DNA of 64,000 nt. Source: Rhizobium sp. Root708 (GTDB taxonomy: Bacteria; Pseudomonadota; Alphaproteobacteria; Rhizobiales; Rhizobiaceae). Each line of letters begins with the position of its first letter. Position 1 is the first letter of the stretch. Shown piece by piece: positions 27,514 through 35,568 of this stretch. Location of the stretch: the NCBI RefSeq assembly GCF_001429725.1, contig NZ_LMHV01000007.1, positions 1-64,000 of the forward strand. The letters run 5' to 3'. The translations under genes and the position numbers were made by a program. A model generated the notes under the pieces. The model saw nothing but the letters and a program-made list of their open reading frames with translations. It did no database searches and was not told where the DNA came from.

Positions 27514-30500
27514 CTACTGGAATTCGAAGATGTTGCGGAACACGCCAGGCGCGATGATCGACAACGGATTGATCGTCAGGTTCGGAGCTTCCAGCTTGCC
27601 GGTCAGCTTGAAGGTGATTCCGATGAGGCCGCGATCCGTTCCGTTGCCGAGGATAATGCCGATGAGCGGCAGTTCGGCAAACAATCTGTTCAGGCCGTAA
27701 GCCGGCATGAAGGTTCCCGTCATGTCCATGTTGCCCCGTTTGTCACGCAACATGCCCTGAAACACCGCGCCGACCTGGTCGCCGCGCGCTACGCCATTCT
27801 CGATGCTGACGACGCCATCCTGCGATACGATGCGAGCAAAGCCGCGCTGGAACCGCTGGGCCGACGTGTCGATGCTCCGCTTGACCGCGGAATTCAGGCT
27901 TCGTTGCTCCTGTCCCACCGGGGTCGACACAATCGAATGCAGGCGCTGTTCGTTGACCAGCGAGAAGCGCCGAACATCGATCGAGCCGTTCCAGTTGCCG
28001 CCCGGCCCAAGGCGAATGGCGAGGTTGAGCAAACCGCCGCTCATGTGTTGATAAAGGTCGGCGAAGCGGGACACTGATCCGGCGTCGCCGCTCGTGATGT
28101 TGATGACGCCGGAATCCCTCGTCTGCGCGACGACCGCTTCGCCGCTATCGCTAACGCCTGAAAGATTCAGTGCCTGAATGCGACTACCTTGAGCAACATA
28201 AGTACCGGAGACGTTGCGCAGTTTCTCATCGTTGAAGCCGATGACCCGGTCGAGCTTGGCGCGCACGGAAATGCTGCTTCCGCCCTTGTTGCCGTCTCCG
28301 TCGCCCTTGCCGTTGTCCGACTTGAGGTTGGCGATAATCGGCCTGGCGTCGGCGCTCGTCCCTGACACGGAAACATCCATGCCATTCTTGTCGCGGCGCA
28401 GTGAAACCGCGAAATCGTCGAGCGACGACAGCTTTACGCTGTCGAAATCGGCCTTGGTCAAATTGCCCTTGTTGAGCATCAGCGCACCGCTCGCGCCGAA
28501 CCCGTCGCCCTTCAGGTTGAAGTTCTTGATCTGCAGATTGTCATCCGGACCAGAAATCTCAAAGGTCGCATTTGCTCCGATCCCGCTGCCCTTCGACCAC
28601 CCGATCCATGGCAAGTCGAGCCGCGCCTTGCCGAAGTCGATAGATACGGACTGCCGGTCCTTGTCGATGCGGTTAAGCTCGACACTGATGTTACCATCGA
28701 CGATATCGGAGAGGCCGGGCAGTATCTTCTCGCGTTGGTCGTTGCTCAGCAGCGCGCTGATCGACTGCTGCGGTTGGACGTCCGAGGATTTGTCTGTCGG
28801 CTCCACCAGAGTGATTTCAGCGGGCACGCCGTCGATATTGCCTTTGCCGTCAAGGCTGACCTGCTTCGGGTCGGCCGTCAAAGTCCCATTGAGACTGGTG
28901 ATCTTACGGCCGGAGATCGGTTTGGCGACGTCAACACCCTGCAACTGCAGCGTTGCCTTCCAATCCGGTGGCGGTGGATTTTGAGACGATATCAATCCAA
29001 TTCGCGCCTGGACATTGGCGGTGATCTTGCCCTTCAGATCCTCCGGCACGAAACCCGCGCGTTGCAGCACCTGGATCGGCTTGAACGTCAACAGCTCGCC
29101 GATTGCATCCGCCGCGCCGGAGATTGGCAGGTTGAGGTCCGCCATCAGCGGCTTGTCGTAGGTGGACGGAAGGACGAACGTCCCTTGCCCGACGTCAACA
29201 GAGCGCCCGGAAGCAAAGAAGGATTTGCCGCTCTTGATCGAAATCGTCGCCTTCGGTCCGGTCAGATCGAAATGCGCACTGGTATCGCGGATCGGTGGTA
29301 TGTCCCCCGTGATATTCATTCGGGTGTCGTCGATGTCGAATGCGATCTTGATCTGGTTCTCATCCAGCCGGAGGCCCTTGCCAACCGCCTCGTCGAGCCG
29401 GCCGAAGGGAATGAAGACCGAGAGCGAGGCGTCGGTAACCGTGCCTCCGAACAGATTGCGCTCCACCCATTCTCTCGCCTTCGGCGCCATCCAGAATGGC
29501 CAAAGCTGCTTGACTGCGGTGGTCTGAAGCTGCTGCGATTGACCGACGAAGCTGATTTCGGGCGAAACGTCGCTCAGGCGAAGGTGAAGCGATCCGTAGA
29601 ACGATCCAGCCGGGCTGGAGACTGTCATGTTCTGGAATTGCAGCTCGCGAGAAGCCACGAAATAACGGCCGGTCGCCTGTATATCGAAGGGCAGCGGCTG
29701 CTCGCCGGAGCCTGCGGGGGCCGCGACACCTCCGTTGACAAGCAGATCGATGCCAAATCCCTTGCCAGCCTGTGGGTCGATCTTGTCGAGATCGATAACG
29801 GCGCCGTTGAACGGGACCTTGGTTCCGGCAAACTGCATCTGCGACTGGACTATCTCCAGCGTCTGCTTGGCAAAGTCATAGCCGAGGTTCAAGCGACCGC
29901 CGCTCAGATCCTGCTCGTCGCCATCCATGTAGAGCTGGCCGGGCTTGAAATCGACCGTGGCCGCAAGTGCCGGTTGCGCATCGTCAGCCGAGCGAACGGC
30001 CGAAACCATCAGGTCGGCAAAGCCATCGATGCCCTGCCGGATCTGGCCGAGAGCATTGCGCTTCAGAACGAACGGTCCCAGATCGGCGTTCCGTAGCTGG
30101 CCGGTCAACTTCGATGTCTGATCGCCGGTCTTGCTTGCCAACAGGCTCAACTGCGCCTTCTGGCCGTTGATCCCGATTTCGCCGTCGAGCTGCAGCCCGC
30201 CTTCCGGGGTGCGCGAGAACACGAGACTATCGATGACGATCGCCAACGGCCCGTTGGACGTGTCTGCAAGCTTGATGTTTATGCCTTCGAGTTTGATGGA
30301 GCGGGTGCCGCCTCGGTCGACGAAACTGTCGATCGTATCGAGTTGCTGGAATACGGTCTCCATTGCCGCCGGAATCTCGTCGACACGAAGGTCGTCGAGC
30401 TTGAGCGGCTTGCCCGATGGCAACAAGGCGGTATCGAGGGCAATTTCCTCGGCCTCGATTTGCGCAATCGCGATTTTGCCGCGGAAAAGCTGCAGCGGAT

Positions 30501-30912
30501 CGAGCGCCATTCGCATCGCACCCGTGGTCGACAGATGCTGGCCCGTCTTCTCATCGATCATGTTGACGTCGCGTGCCTCGAGCGCAAGCCGCATGTCCGA
30601 TGTAAAGCGAATGACTGTGGATCCGACTTCGGCGCGGTAGCGTGGCCCGATCGCGCTGTTCAAGGCCGACTGCGCCTGCCGGGACAGCGGCTGATCGAAA
30701 ACGCCGCTCTCGACGGTAATGACGATCGCCATCAGAATGAAAAGCACCAATCCGATACAACCACCGGCCATCCCAGCGGTCCGCCGCATGTGCGAACGTT
30801 CAGGCGGGCAATGCACAATCAGAGGGTCTTCAGCCTTGGCGGAAGGAAGCTCGTGCAAGGCGATGATATCTTTTTTGCGGAATGTAATCTTTTCGCCGCG
30901 GATCGCCGACAT
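27514..30912 (-). CDS. AsmA-like / YhdP-family envelope protein (DUF3971)
   Basis: 1132 residues from ATG 30912, preceded by AGGCGAGG; the longer frame upstream crosses into the peroxiredoxin promoter and is rejected. One N-terminal transmembrane helix (about 48-72, GCIGLVLFILMAIVITVE) anchors a very long beta-rich periplasmic part with repeated amphipathic strands and a conserved C-terminus (GTFMPAYGLNRLFAELPLIG, then GLIGITFKLTGKLEAP). AsmA/YhdP proteins are thought to bridge the periplasm and move phospholipid toward the outer membrane. The family assignment is good; a role in lipid transport is inferred from homologues. Confidence 0.85.
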   Translation of the reverse strand: MSAIRGEKITFRKKDIIALHELPSAKAEDPLIVHCPPERSHMRRTAGMAGGCIGLVLFILMAIVITVESGVFDQPLSRQAQSALNSAIGPRYRAEVGSTVIRFTSDMRLALEARDVNMIDEKTGQHLSTTGAMRMALDPLQLFRGKIAIAQIEAEEIALDTALLPSGKPLKLDDLRVDEIPAAMETVFQQLDTIDSFVDRGGTRSIKLEGINIKLADTSNGPLAIVIDSLVFSRTPEGGLQLDGEIGINGQKAQLSLLASKTGDQTSKLTGQLRNADLGPFVLKRNALGQIRQGIDGFADLMVSAVRSADDAQPALAATVDFKPGQLYMDGDEQDLSGGRLNLGYDFAKQTLEIVQSQMQFAGTKVPFNGAVIDLDKIDPQAGKGFGIDLLVNGGVAAPAGSGEQPLPFDIQATGRYFVASRELQFQNMTVSSPAGSFYGSLHLRLSDVSPEISFVGQSQQLQTTAVKQLWPFWMAPKAREWVERNLFGGTVTDASLSVFIPFGRLDEAVGKGLRLDENQIKIAFDIDDTRMNITGDIPPIRDTSAHFDLTGPKATISIKSGKSFFASGRSVDVGQGTFVLPSTYDKPLMADLNLPISGAADAIGELLTFKPIQVLQRAGFVPEDLKGKITANVQARIGLISSQNPPPPDWKATLQLQGVDVAKPISGRKITSLNGTLTADPKQVSLDGKGNIDGVPAEITLVEPTDKSSDVQPQQSISALLSNDQREKILPGLSDIVDGNISVELNRIDKDRQSVSIDFGKARLDLPWIGWSKGSGIGANATFEISGPDDNLQIKNFNLKGDGFGASGALMLNKGNLTKADFDSVKLSSLDDFAVSLRRDKNGMDVSVSGTSADARPIIANLKSDNGKGDGDGNKGGSSISVRAKLDRVIGFNDEKLRNVSGTYVAQGSRIQALNLSGVSDSGEAVVAQTRDSGVINITSGDAGSVSRFADLYQHMSGGLLNLAIRLGPGGNWNGSIDVRRFSLVNEQRLHSIVSTPVGQEQRSLNSAVKRSIDTSAQRFQRGFARIVSQDGVVSIENGVARGDQVGAVFQGMLRDKRGNMDMTGTFMPAYGLNRLFAELPLIGIILGNGTDRGLIGITFKLTGKLEAPNLTINPLSIIAPGVFRNIFEFQ

Positions 30913-31033
30913 GCGCCTCGCCTGACTCCATAAAACATGTGATGGACCAGACTGGCTGGACGCATGTTCGTCCAATATATATCTGGCAAACCACCTGTCA
31001 TCACATAAACCCGGCAAAAGAAAGGTTTTCCCA

Positions 31034-31507
31034 ATGGCGGATATTGGCATCGGCTCCACTGCGCCCGACTTCGATCTTCCCAGAGACGGTGGTGGCCGTG
31101 TCAAACTCGGCGATTTCAGCGGCAAGCCCTTGGTGCTCTTCTTCTATCCGAAAGACGACACCACGGGCTGCACAACCGAATCACTGGCTTTCACGGCGCT
31201 CGCGCCGGAGTTCGCGAAGGCCGGCATTGCCGTCCTCGGCATGTCGCCAGACTCGGTGAAGTGCCATGATCGTTTTATCAAGAAGCACAGCCTCATGGTG
31301 ATCCTGGCTTCCGACGAGGAACGAACGACCCTGGAAGCCTACGGTGTGTGGAAGCAGAAGAGCATGTATGGCCGTAGCTACATGGGCGTCGAACGCACGA
31401 CTCTTCTGATCCGTCCGGACGGAACGATCGCGACGATATGGCAGAAGGTAAAGGTGGCCGGTCACGCCGAAGCGGTGCTAGTTGCCGCACAAAACCTGCA
31501 CCAATGA
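31034..31507 (+). CDS. bcp: Thioredoxin-dependent peroxiredoxin (Bcp/PrxQ type)
   Basis: 157 residues. It reduces peroxides with a peroxidatic cysteine, here Cys46 in YPKDDTTGCTTES. Most family members have TPGCT, so proline is replaced by threonine. The usual PrxQ resolving cysteine five residues later is absent (Leu51); Cys77 in SVKCHDRF may serve instead. Later motifs (YGVWKQKSMYGRSYMGVERT) are typical. The stop overlaps the start of a ruined DUF455 gene (ATGA), indicating a former operon. Confidence 0.9.
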   Translation: MADIGIGSTAPDFDLPRDGGGRVKLGDFSGKPLVLFFYPKDDTTGCTTESLAFTALAPEFAKAGIAVLGMSPDSVKCHDRFIKKHSLMVILASDEERTTLEAYGVWKQKSMYGRSYMGVERTTLLIRPDGTIATIWQKVKVAGHAEAVLVAAQNLHQ

Positions 31508-31679
31508 CGCTCTCGCATGTAGCGTCGCTTCGTGGCGGCGCCATCCCGGCTATTCGCGCCGTCGATCTCGATGAAAAGACCGGTCTGGCCTAGGAAGCTG
31601 CCGTCGCTGGCACGACCTCAAGCTCTCGCTTCGGTCGCCACTGGACGGTCCACCTAAAGCCGCCCCTTCAACGATCTAG
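31504..31679 (+). pseudogene. Remnant of a DUF455 ferritin-like gene
   Basis: ATG 31504 overlaps the bcp stop. Translation gives LRGGAIPAIRAVDLDEKTGL, then a stop at 31591-31593. In the frame shifted by one base the sequence continues WHDLKLSLRSPLDGPP (from 31608), which is what follows in intact rhizobial DUF455 proteins as I remember them (W-x3-LSLRSPLDPP). That frame stops at 31677-31679, and nothing recognisable as the rest of the protein follows. So a nonsense change, a one-base shift and a large deletion have destroyed the gene. The remaining bases to 31840 hold the M23 gene's leader. Confidence 0.65.
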
Positions 31680-31805
31680 CTCGCGCCGAGGCCGGCTTGA
31701 CACCGCCCTTTTATCGTTCGCTGACATCGACAAGTCGCGGCTGACGAACCGCTCTCTTCGGCACTCAATAAGCACTTTGTTAACCTTAACAGTGTGTAAT
31801 CACGG

Positions 31806-31829
31806 CAATTGAGGCAAGGTCTTCAATTG
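31806..31829. promoter_or_regulatory. Inverted repeat in the leader of the M23 peptidase gene
   Basis: CAATTGA (31806-31812) and TCAATTG (31823-31829) with a 10-base spacer, directly touching the GGGAG ribosome binding site (31829-31833). It could be an operator or a translational control hairpin. GTTAACCTTAAC near 31780 is a further near-palindrome upstream. Confidence 0.4.
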
Positions 31830-31840
31830 GGAGATTCTCC

Positions 31841-33136
31841 GTGACGCACGCACAGCAAAGCCACGTATTCGGCAAGAGAAAACAGGAACATATCCTGATC
31901 TTGGCCAGTGGTGATCGAGTGCGTCACCTGACGGTTCGCCCCTGGATGGCAGCGCTCGCCATCTGCTTCGTCGGCTTGTTTTCGATCGGCTATCTCATCG
32001 CGACGTCATATCTGGTGCTCCGCGACGACCTGATTGGCGCGACGATGGCGCGGCAGGCCCGCATGCAGCACGATTACGAAGACAGAATTGCCGCGCTTCG
32101 CGCACAGGTCGATCGGGTCACGTCACGCCAGCTTCTCGACCAGCAGGTCGTCGAGAACAAGGTCGACAAGCTGATGGAGCAGCAGATGGCGTTGACATCG
32201 CGCCACGGCAAGCTCGGCGAACTCCTCGATCGCGCAGCAAACTCCGGCCTGGATGAGAAGGCGCAGACCGTTGCACCTGATGCGAAGGACAAGCGTGCAG
32301 CGCTGACCGGCGGCATGCAGGCAATCGAAAACCAGCTGGTGGGCAGTGCCGAACCGACCGATGCCACCCCCGAGAACACCACTCTAGCCTATGTTCCCGC
32401 CCGTGAAACGACAGGCGACCGCGCCGACCGGGTTTTCTCGAAGGTCACCCTAGCTCTCAAGGGCATCGAACAGCATCAGCGTGATCGTGTCGAGCAGTTG
32501 ACCGCGGATGCCGGCGATAGCGCCGACGCGATATCGCGCGTCCTCACCCGGTTTCGCATAGCAGTTCCAGCCGAGAGCGCCTCGCCCAAGCCGCAGGACC
32601 AGAGCGCGGTCGGCGGTCCCTATGTCGCACCCGAAAGTGCTGACGATTTCGACAATTCGCTGACACAGCTCGATAGCGCCCTGACGCGGCTGGAGACGGT
32701 GCGGGGCACGGCTGAAGCCCTTCCCTTTCAAAGCCCGGCAATCGGCAAGGAAATCACCAGCCCGTTCGGAAATCGCCGCGATCCGTTTCTCGGCCAGCTT
32801 GCGCTGCATTCGGGGATAGACTTTCGCTTCGCGCCCGGCGAACGCATTCGACCCACCGCCCCAGGCAAGGTAATCGCCGCCGGCTGGACAGGCGGTTATG
32901 GCAACATGGTCGAAGTCGACCACGGGAACGGTATCTCCACGCGCTATGGCCATATGTCCGAGATACTGGTAAAGGTCGGGGATACCGTCGGACGCCGCGA
33001 TGTCATCGGATTGGCGGGAAGTACGGGACGCTCGACGGGCACGCATCTTCACTACGAAGTACGTCAGGATGGCCGCGCTATCGATCCGATCTACTTCATG
33101 AATGCAGGCACGAAACTCGCCTCCTACATGAAATAG
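31841..33136 (+). CDS. Membrane-anchored M23 family peptidase with coiled coil
   Basis: 431 residues. GTG 31841 has GGGAG 7 bases upstream. A short cytoplasmic head is followed by one transmembrane helix (about 36-58), a coiled coil (about 62-125), a low-complexity linker and a C-terminal LytM domain. The zinc and catalytic residues are intact: His323 and Asp327 in HSGIDFRF, His371 in YGHMSE, His402 and His404 in GTHLHYEV. It is therefore a likely active cell-wall endopeptidase. Rhizobial M23 proteins of this design have been linked to polar growth (RgsM); orthology is not established here. Confidence 0.88.
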   Translation: MTHAQQSHVFGKRKQEHILILASGDRVRHLTVRPWMAALAICFVGLFSIGYLIATSYLVLRDDLIGATMARQARMQHDYEDRIAALRAQVDRVTSRQLLDQQVVENKVDKLMEQQMALTSRHGKLGELLDRAANSGLDEKAQTVAPDAKDKRAALTGGMQAIENQLVGSAEPTDATPENTTLAYVPARETTGDRADRVFSKVTLALKGIEQHQRDRVEQLTADAGDSADAISRVLTRFRIAVPAESASPKPQDQSAVGGPYVAPESADDFDNSLTQLDSALTRLETVRGTAEALPFQSPAIGKEITSPFGNRRDPFLGQLALHSGIDFRFAPGERIRPTAPGKVIAAGWTGGYGNMVEVDHGNGISTRYGHMSEILVKVGDTVGRRDVIGLAGSTGRSTGTHLHYEVRQDGRAIDPIYFMNAGTKLASYMK

Positions 33137-33190
33137 CGTCTTTTACTAACCGCGCCTTTACCTCTGCAGCGGTTGCAAACCGCGTATTCC

Positions 33191-33219
33191 TTGACTTCTC
33201 GGCTGTTTCAGACTATTCC
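33191..33219 (+). promoter_or_regulatory. Candidate promoter of the DEAD-box helicase gene
   Basis: TTGACT (33191-33196), 17 bases, TATTCC (33214-33219). If used, transcription would begin near 33226, which argues for the start codon at 33294 rather than the TTG at 33228. Confidence 0.45.
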
Positions 33220-33293
33220 GCGCTGCATTGCGGCACGCAATCACGCCGGCTCAACCCGAGTCCGGCCGAACCGGAACGGAAACAGTTTTCCCT

Positions 33294-34808
33294 TTGACGA
33301 CATTTGCTGATCTTGGCTTGAGCCAAAAAGTGCTTTCCGCTGTTACAGATGCGGGCTACACGACGCCAACCCCTATCCAGGCTGGCGCGATCCCGTTTGC
33401 CCTTCAGCGCCGCGATATTTGCGGCATTGCACAGACCGGAACGGGAAAGACTGCCTCGTTCGTTCTTCCCATGCTGTCGCTGTTGGAAAAGGGACGCGCA
33501 CGCGCACGCATGCCGCGGACGCTGATCCTGGAGCCTACCCGCGAACTTGCTGCCCAGGTGGCTGAGAACTTCGAGAAGTACGGCAAGAACCACCGTCTCA
33601 ACGTTGCGTTGCTGATTGGTGGCGTCTCCTTCGAAGATCAGGATCGCAAGCTGGAACGCGGTGCCGATGTGCTGATCTGCACGCCCGGTCGTCTGCTCGA
33701 CCATTTCGAGCGCGGCAAGCTGCTGATGAGCGGCGTCGAAATTCTCGTCATCGATGAAGCCGACCGCATGCTCGACATGGGCTTCATTCCCGATATCGAA
33801 CGCATCGCCAAGATGATCCCGTTCACCCGCCAAACGCTGTTCTTCTCGGCCACCATGCCGCCGGAGATCCAGAAGCTGGCCGACCGCTTCCTTCAGAACC
33901 CGGAACGCGTCGAAGTCGCCAAGCCCGCCTCGGCATCCAAGACCATCACGCAGCGCCTGGTCGCGGCGCATGGCAAGGATTACGAAAAGCGTTCGACGCT
34001 GCGCGACCTCATCCGCGCCCAGGAAGAACTGAAGAACGCCATCATTTTCTGCAACCGCAAGAAGGACGTCGCCGATCTGTTCCGCTCGTTGGAACGCCAC
34101 GGCTTCTCCGTCGGCGCGCTGCATGGCGACATGGACCAGCGCTCGCGCACGACCATGCTGCAGAACTTCCGCGACGGTCAACTCCAGCTTCTGGTTGCCT
34201 CCGACGTCGCTGCCCGTGGCCTCGACATCCCCGATGTCAGCCACGTCTTCAATTTCGATGTACCCATCCACGCTGAGGATTACGTACACCGCATCGGCCG
34301 TACCGGCCGCGCAGGCCGTGCAGGCGCTGCTTTTACCATCGTCACCAGCCGCGACCAGAAGTTCACCGACGCAATCGAAAAGCTGATCGGTGAGAAGATC
34401 GAATGGCACAATGGCAATCTCTCCACGTTGCCGCCGGCCGAGCCGAGCCGTGACGACGATCGTTCGCGCCGCAAAGGCGGTCGCGAGCGGGACAAGGACC
34501 GTGGCCGCGGCCGAAATCGTTCGGGTCATAAATCTGATATCGCCGCCGACGATAATGGCGTCGAGACGATCGAAACAACAGCCGCACCGGTACAAGCCGC
34601 ACCAGCAAGGGTCGAAAGCGTGAAGCAAGAGCGCAAAGCAGAGAACAACAAGACGCACAACCATTCGCGCAACAGCCGGCCCTATCCTGCCAACGACGAC
34701 AATCGCGAGCGCCGCCGTTATCGCGATCACGACGATGGTCCGACACCGATCGGCTTCGGCGATGAAATTCCTGCGTTCATGCTGATCACGGCCAGCGCCA
34801 AGGCGTAA
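33294..34808 (+). CDS. DEAD-box ATP-dependent RNA helicase
   Basis: 504 residues from TTG 33294; a TTG at 33228 would add 22 unconserved residues. The two RecA-like domains (about 1-205 and 215-375) contain the Q motif, AQTGTGKT (motif I), PTRELA, GG, TPGR, DEAD (VIDEADRML), SAT, and in domain 2 the IIFCNRKKDV, TSDVAARGLDI-like ASDVAARGLDIP and HRIGRTGRAG. The C-terminal tail, about 110 residues, is rich in Arg, Asp and Asn (GRERDKDRGRGRNR) and probably binds RNA. RhlE-like; cold or ribosome-assembly roles are typical of the family. Confidence 0.93.
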   Translation: MTTFADLGLSQKVLSAVTDAGYTTPTPIQAGAIPFALQRRDICGIAQTGTGKTASFVLPMLSLLEKGRARARMPRTLILEPTRELAAQVAENFEKYGKNHRLNVALLIGGVSFEDQDRKLERGADVLICTPGRLLDHFERGKLLMSGVEILVIDEADRMLDMGFIPDIERIAKMIPFTRQTLFFSATMPPEIQKLADRFLQNPERVEVAKPASASKTITQRLVAAHGKDYEKRSTLRDLIRAQEELKNAIIFCNRKKDVADLFRSLERHGFSVGALHGDMDQRSRTTMLQNFRDGQLQLLVASDVAARGLDIPDVSHVFNFDVPIHAEDYVHRIGRTGRAGRAGAAFTIVTSRDQKFTDAIEKLIGEKIEWHNGNLSTLPPAEPSRDDDRSRRKGGRERDKDRGRGRNRSGHKSDIAADDNGVETIETTAAPVQAAPARVESVKQERKAENNKTHNHSRNSRPYPANDDNRERRRYRDHDDGPTPIGFGDEIPAFMLITASAKA

Positions 34809-34814
34809 TTGACC

Positions 34815-35237
34815 ATGGGTCTGCCTGGCATCGATTTTCCGGGCCTCGGCGTAGGCCTGGTCATTTTGCGTGACCGGAAGATCCTGCTTTATCGTCGGAT
34901 GCGTGCGCCCGAGGCAGGGCATTGGAGCATTGTCGGCGGCAAGGTCGATCATATGGAGCCGGCCTCACAGGCCGCCCGGCGTGAAGCCGAGGAGGAGACG
35001 GGGCTATCTATCGGCCGCGTCGACCTGCTGGGCCCGGCCGAAGTCCTGACCGAGGCAGACGGTCATCACTGGATTTCACTTCTCTACATCGCGTCGGAGT
35101 TCGAGGGCGAACCGCAGCTGACGGAGCCGGACAAGCTTTCCGCCTTCGGTTGGTTCTCGCGGGCCGATCTTCCTCAGCCTCTGTCCGCTTTTGCCGAAGC
35201 GGCGATCGCGCACCTCGACATGAGCATTTTCGAATAA
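34815..35237 (+). CDS. Nudix hydrolase
   Basis: 140 residues from ATG 34815 (TTG 34809 is possible). The Nudix box is complete: G-x5-E-x7-REAEEETGL in the segment starting GKVDHMEPAS. The flanking VGLVILRDRKILLYRRM and the late DKLSAFGWFSRADLP fit the small MutT-like type that hydrolyses (d)NTPs or other nucleoside diphosphate derivatives. The stop of the helicase is 6 bases upstream, so the two are probably co-transcribed. Confidence 0.9.
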   Translation: MGLPGIDFPGLGVGLVILRDRKILLYRRMRAPEAGHWSIVGGKVDHMEPASQAARREAEEETGLSIGRVDLLGPAEVLTEADGHHWISLLYIASEFEGEPQLTEPDKLSAFGWFSRADLPQPLSAFAEAAIAHLDMSIFE

Positions 35238-35247
35238 CGCCGTTTAA

Positions 35248-35565
35248 TTAGCCGGCTCTCAATGCAGCCTCGTAAGCGAGCCGCACCCAACGCGCCATCA
35301 GATCCGGATCATCGAAAGCGTCCTCGGGTATGGACCAATACGGCATCATGACCGGCGTGCCCTTCTTTCCTTCGTAGACCCATTGCGAGGCGCCTGCTTC
35401 GGCAAACTCCGCGCTGCTTACCTCATCCGCCTTGAGCAGCATCTCGCCCCTGAGTTCAATGGCGATGATGCGCCCCAGATGATAGATGCCCTTGCCACCG
35501 AACATCCGTTTGATGGTGACCGGCCCAAGCCCTTGAAACATCTCTTCGATCGCTGCTGCGTCCAT
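35248..35565 (-). CDS. TfoX/Sxy N-terminal domain protein
   Basis: 105 residues. The TfoX-N pattern is visible: MFQGLGPVTIKRMFGGKGIYHLG, with LRGEMLLKADEVS, then YWSIPEDAFDDPD at the end. In gammaproteobacteria Sxy controls competence, but stand-alone N-domain proteins in alphaproteobacteria have no known function. It begins 3 bases after the stop of the molybdopterin-binding/MobA gene and is the last gene of the six-gene run. Confidence 0.85.
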   Translation of the reverse strand: MDAAAIEEMFQGLGPVTIKRMFGGKGIYHLGRIIAIELRGEMLLKADEVSSAEFAEAGASQWVYEGKKGTPVMMPYWSIPEDAFDDPDLMARWVRLAYEAALRAG

Positions 35566-35568
35566 TGC

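Noticed and set aside
31775..31795. GTTAACCTTAAC as a full CtrA site
   Set aside because: Spacing between TTAA halves is 2 rather than 7, so it does not fit the motif.
33213..34952. 579-residue open frame opposite the DEAD-box helicase
   Set aside because: Shadow of a certain gene.
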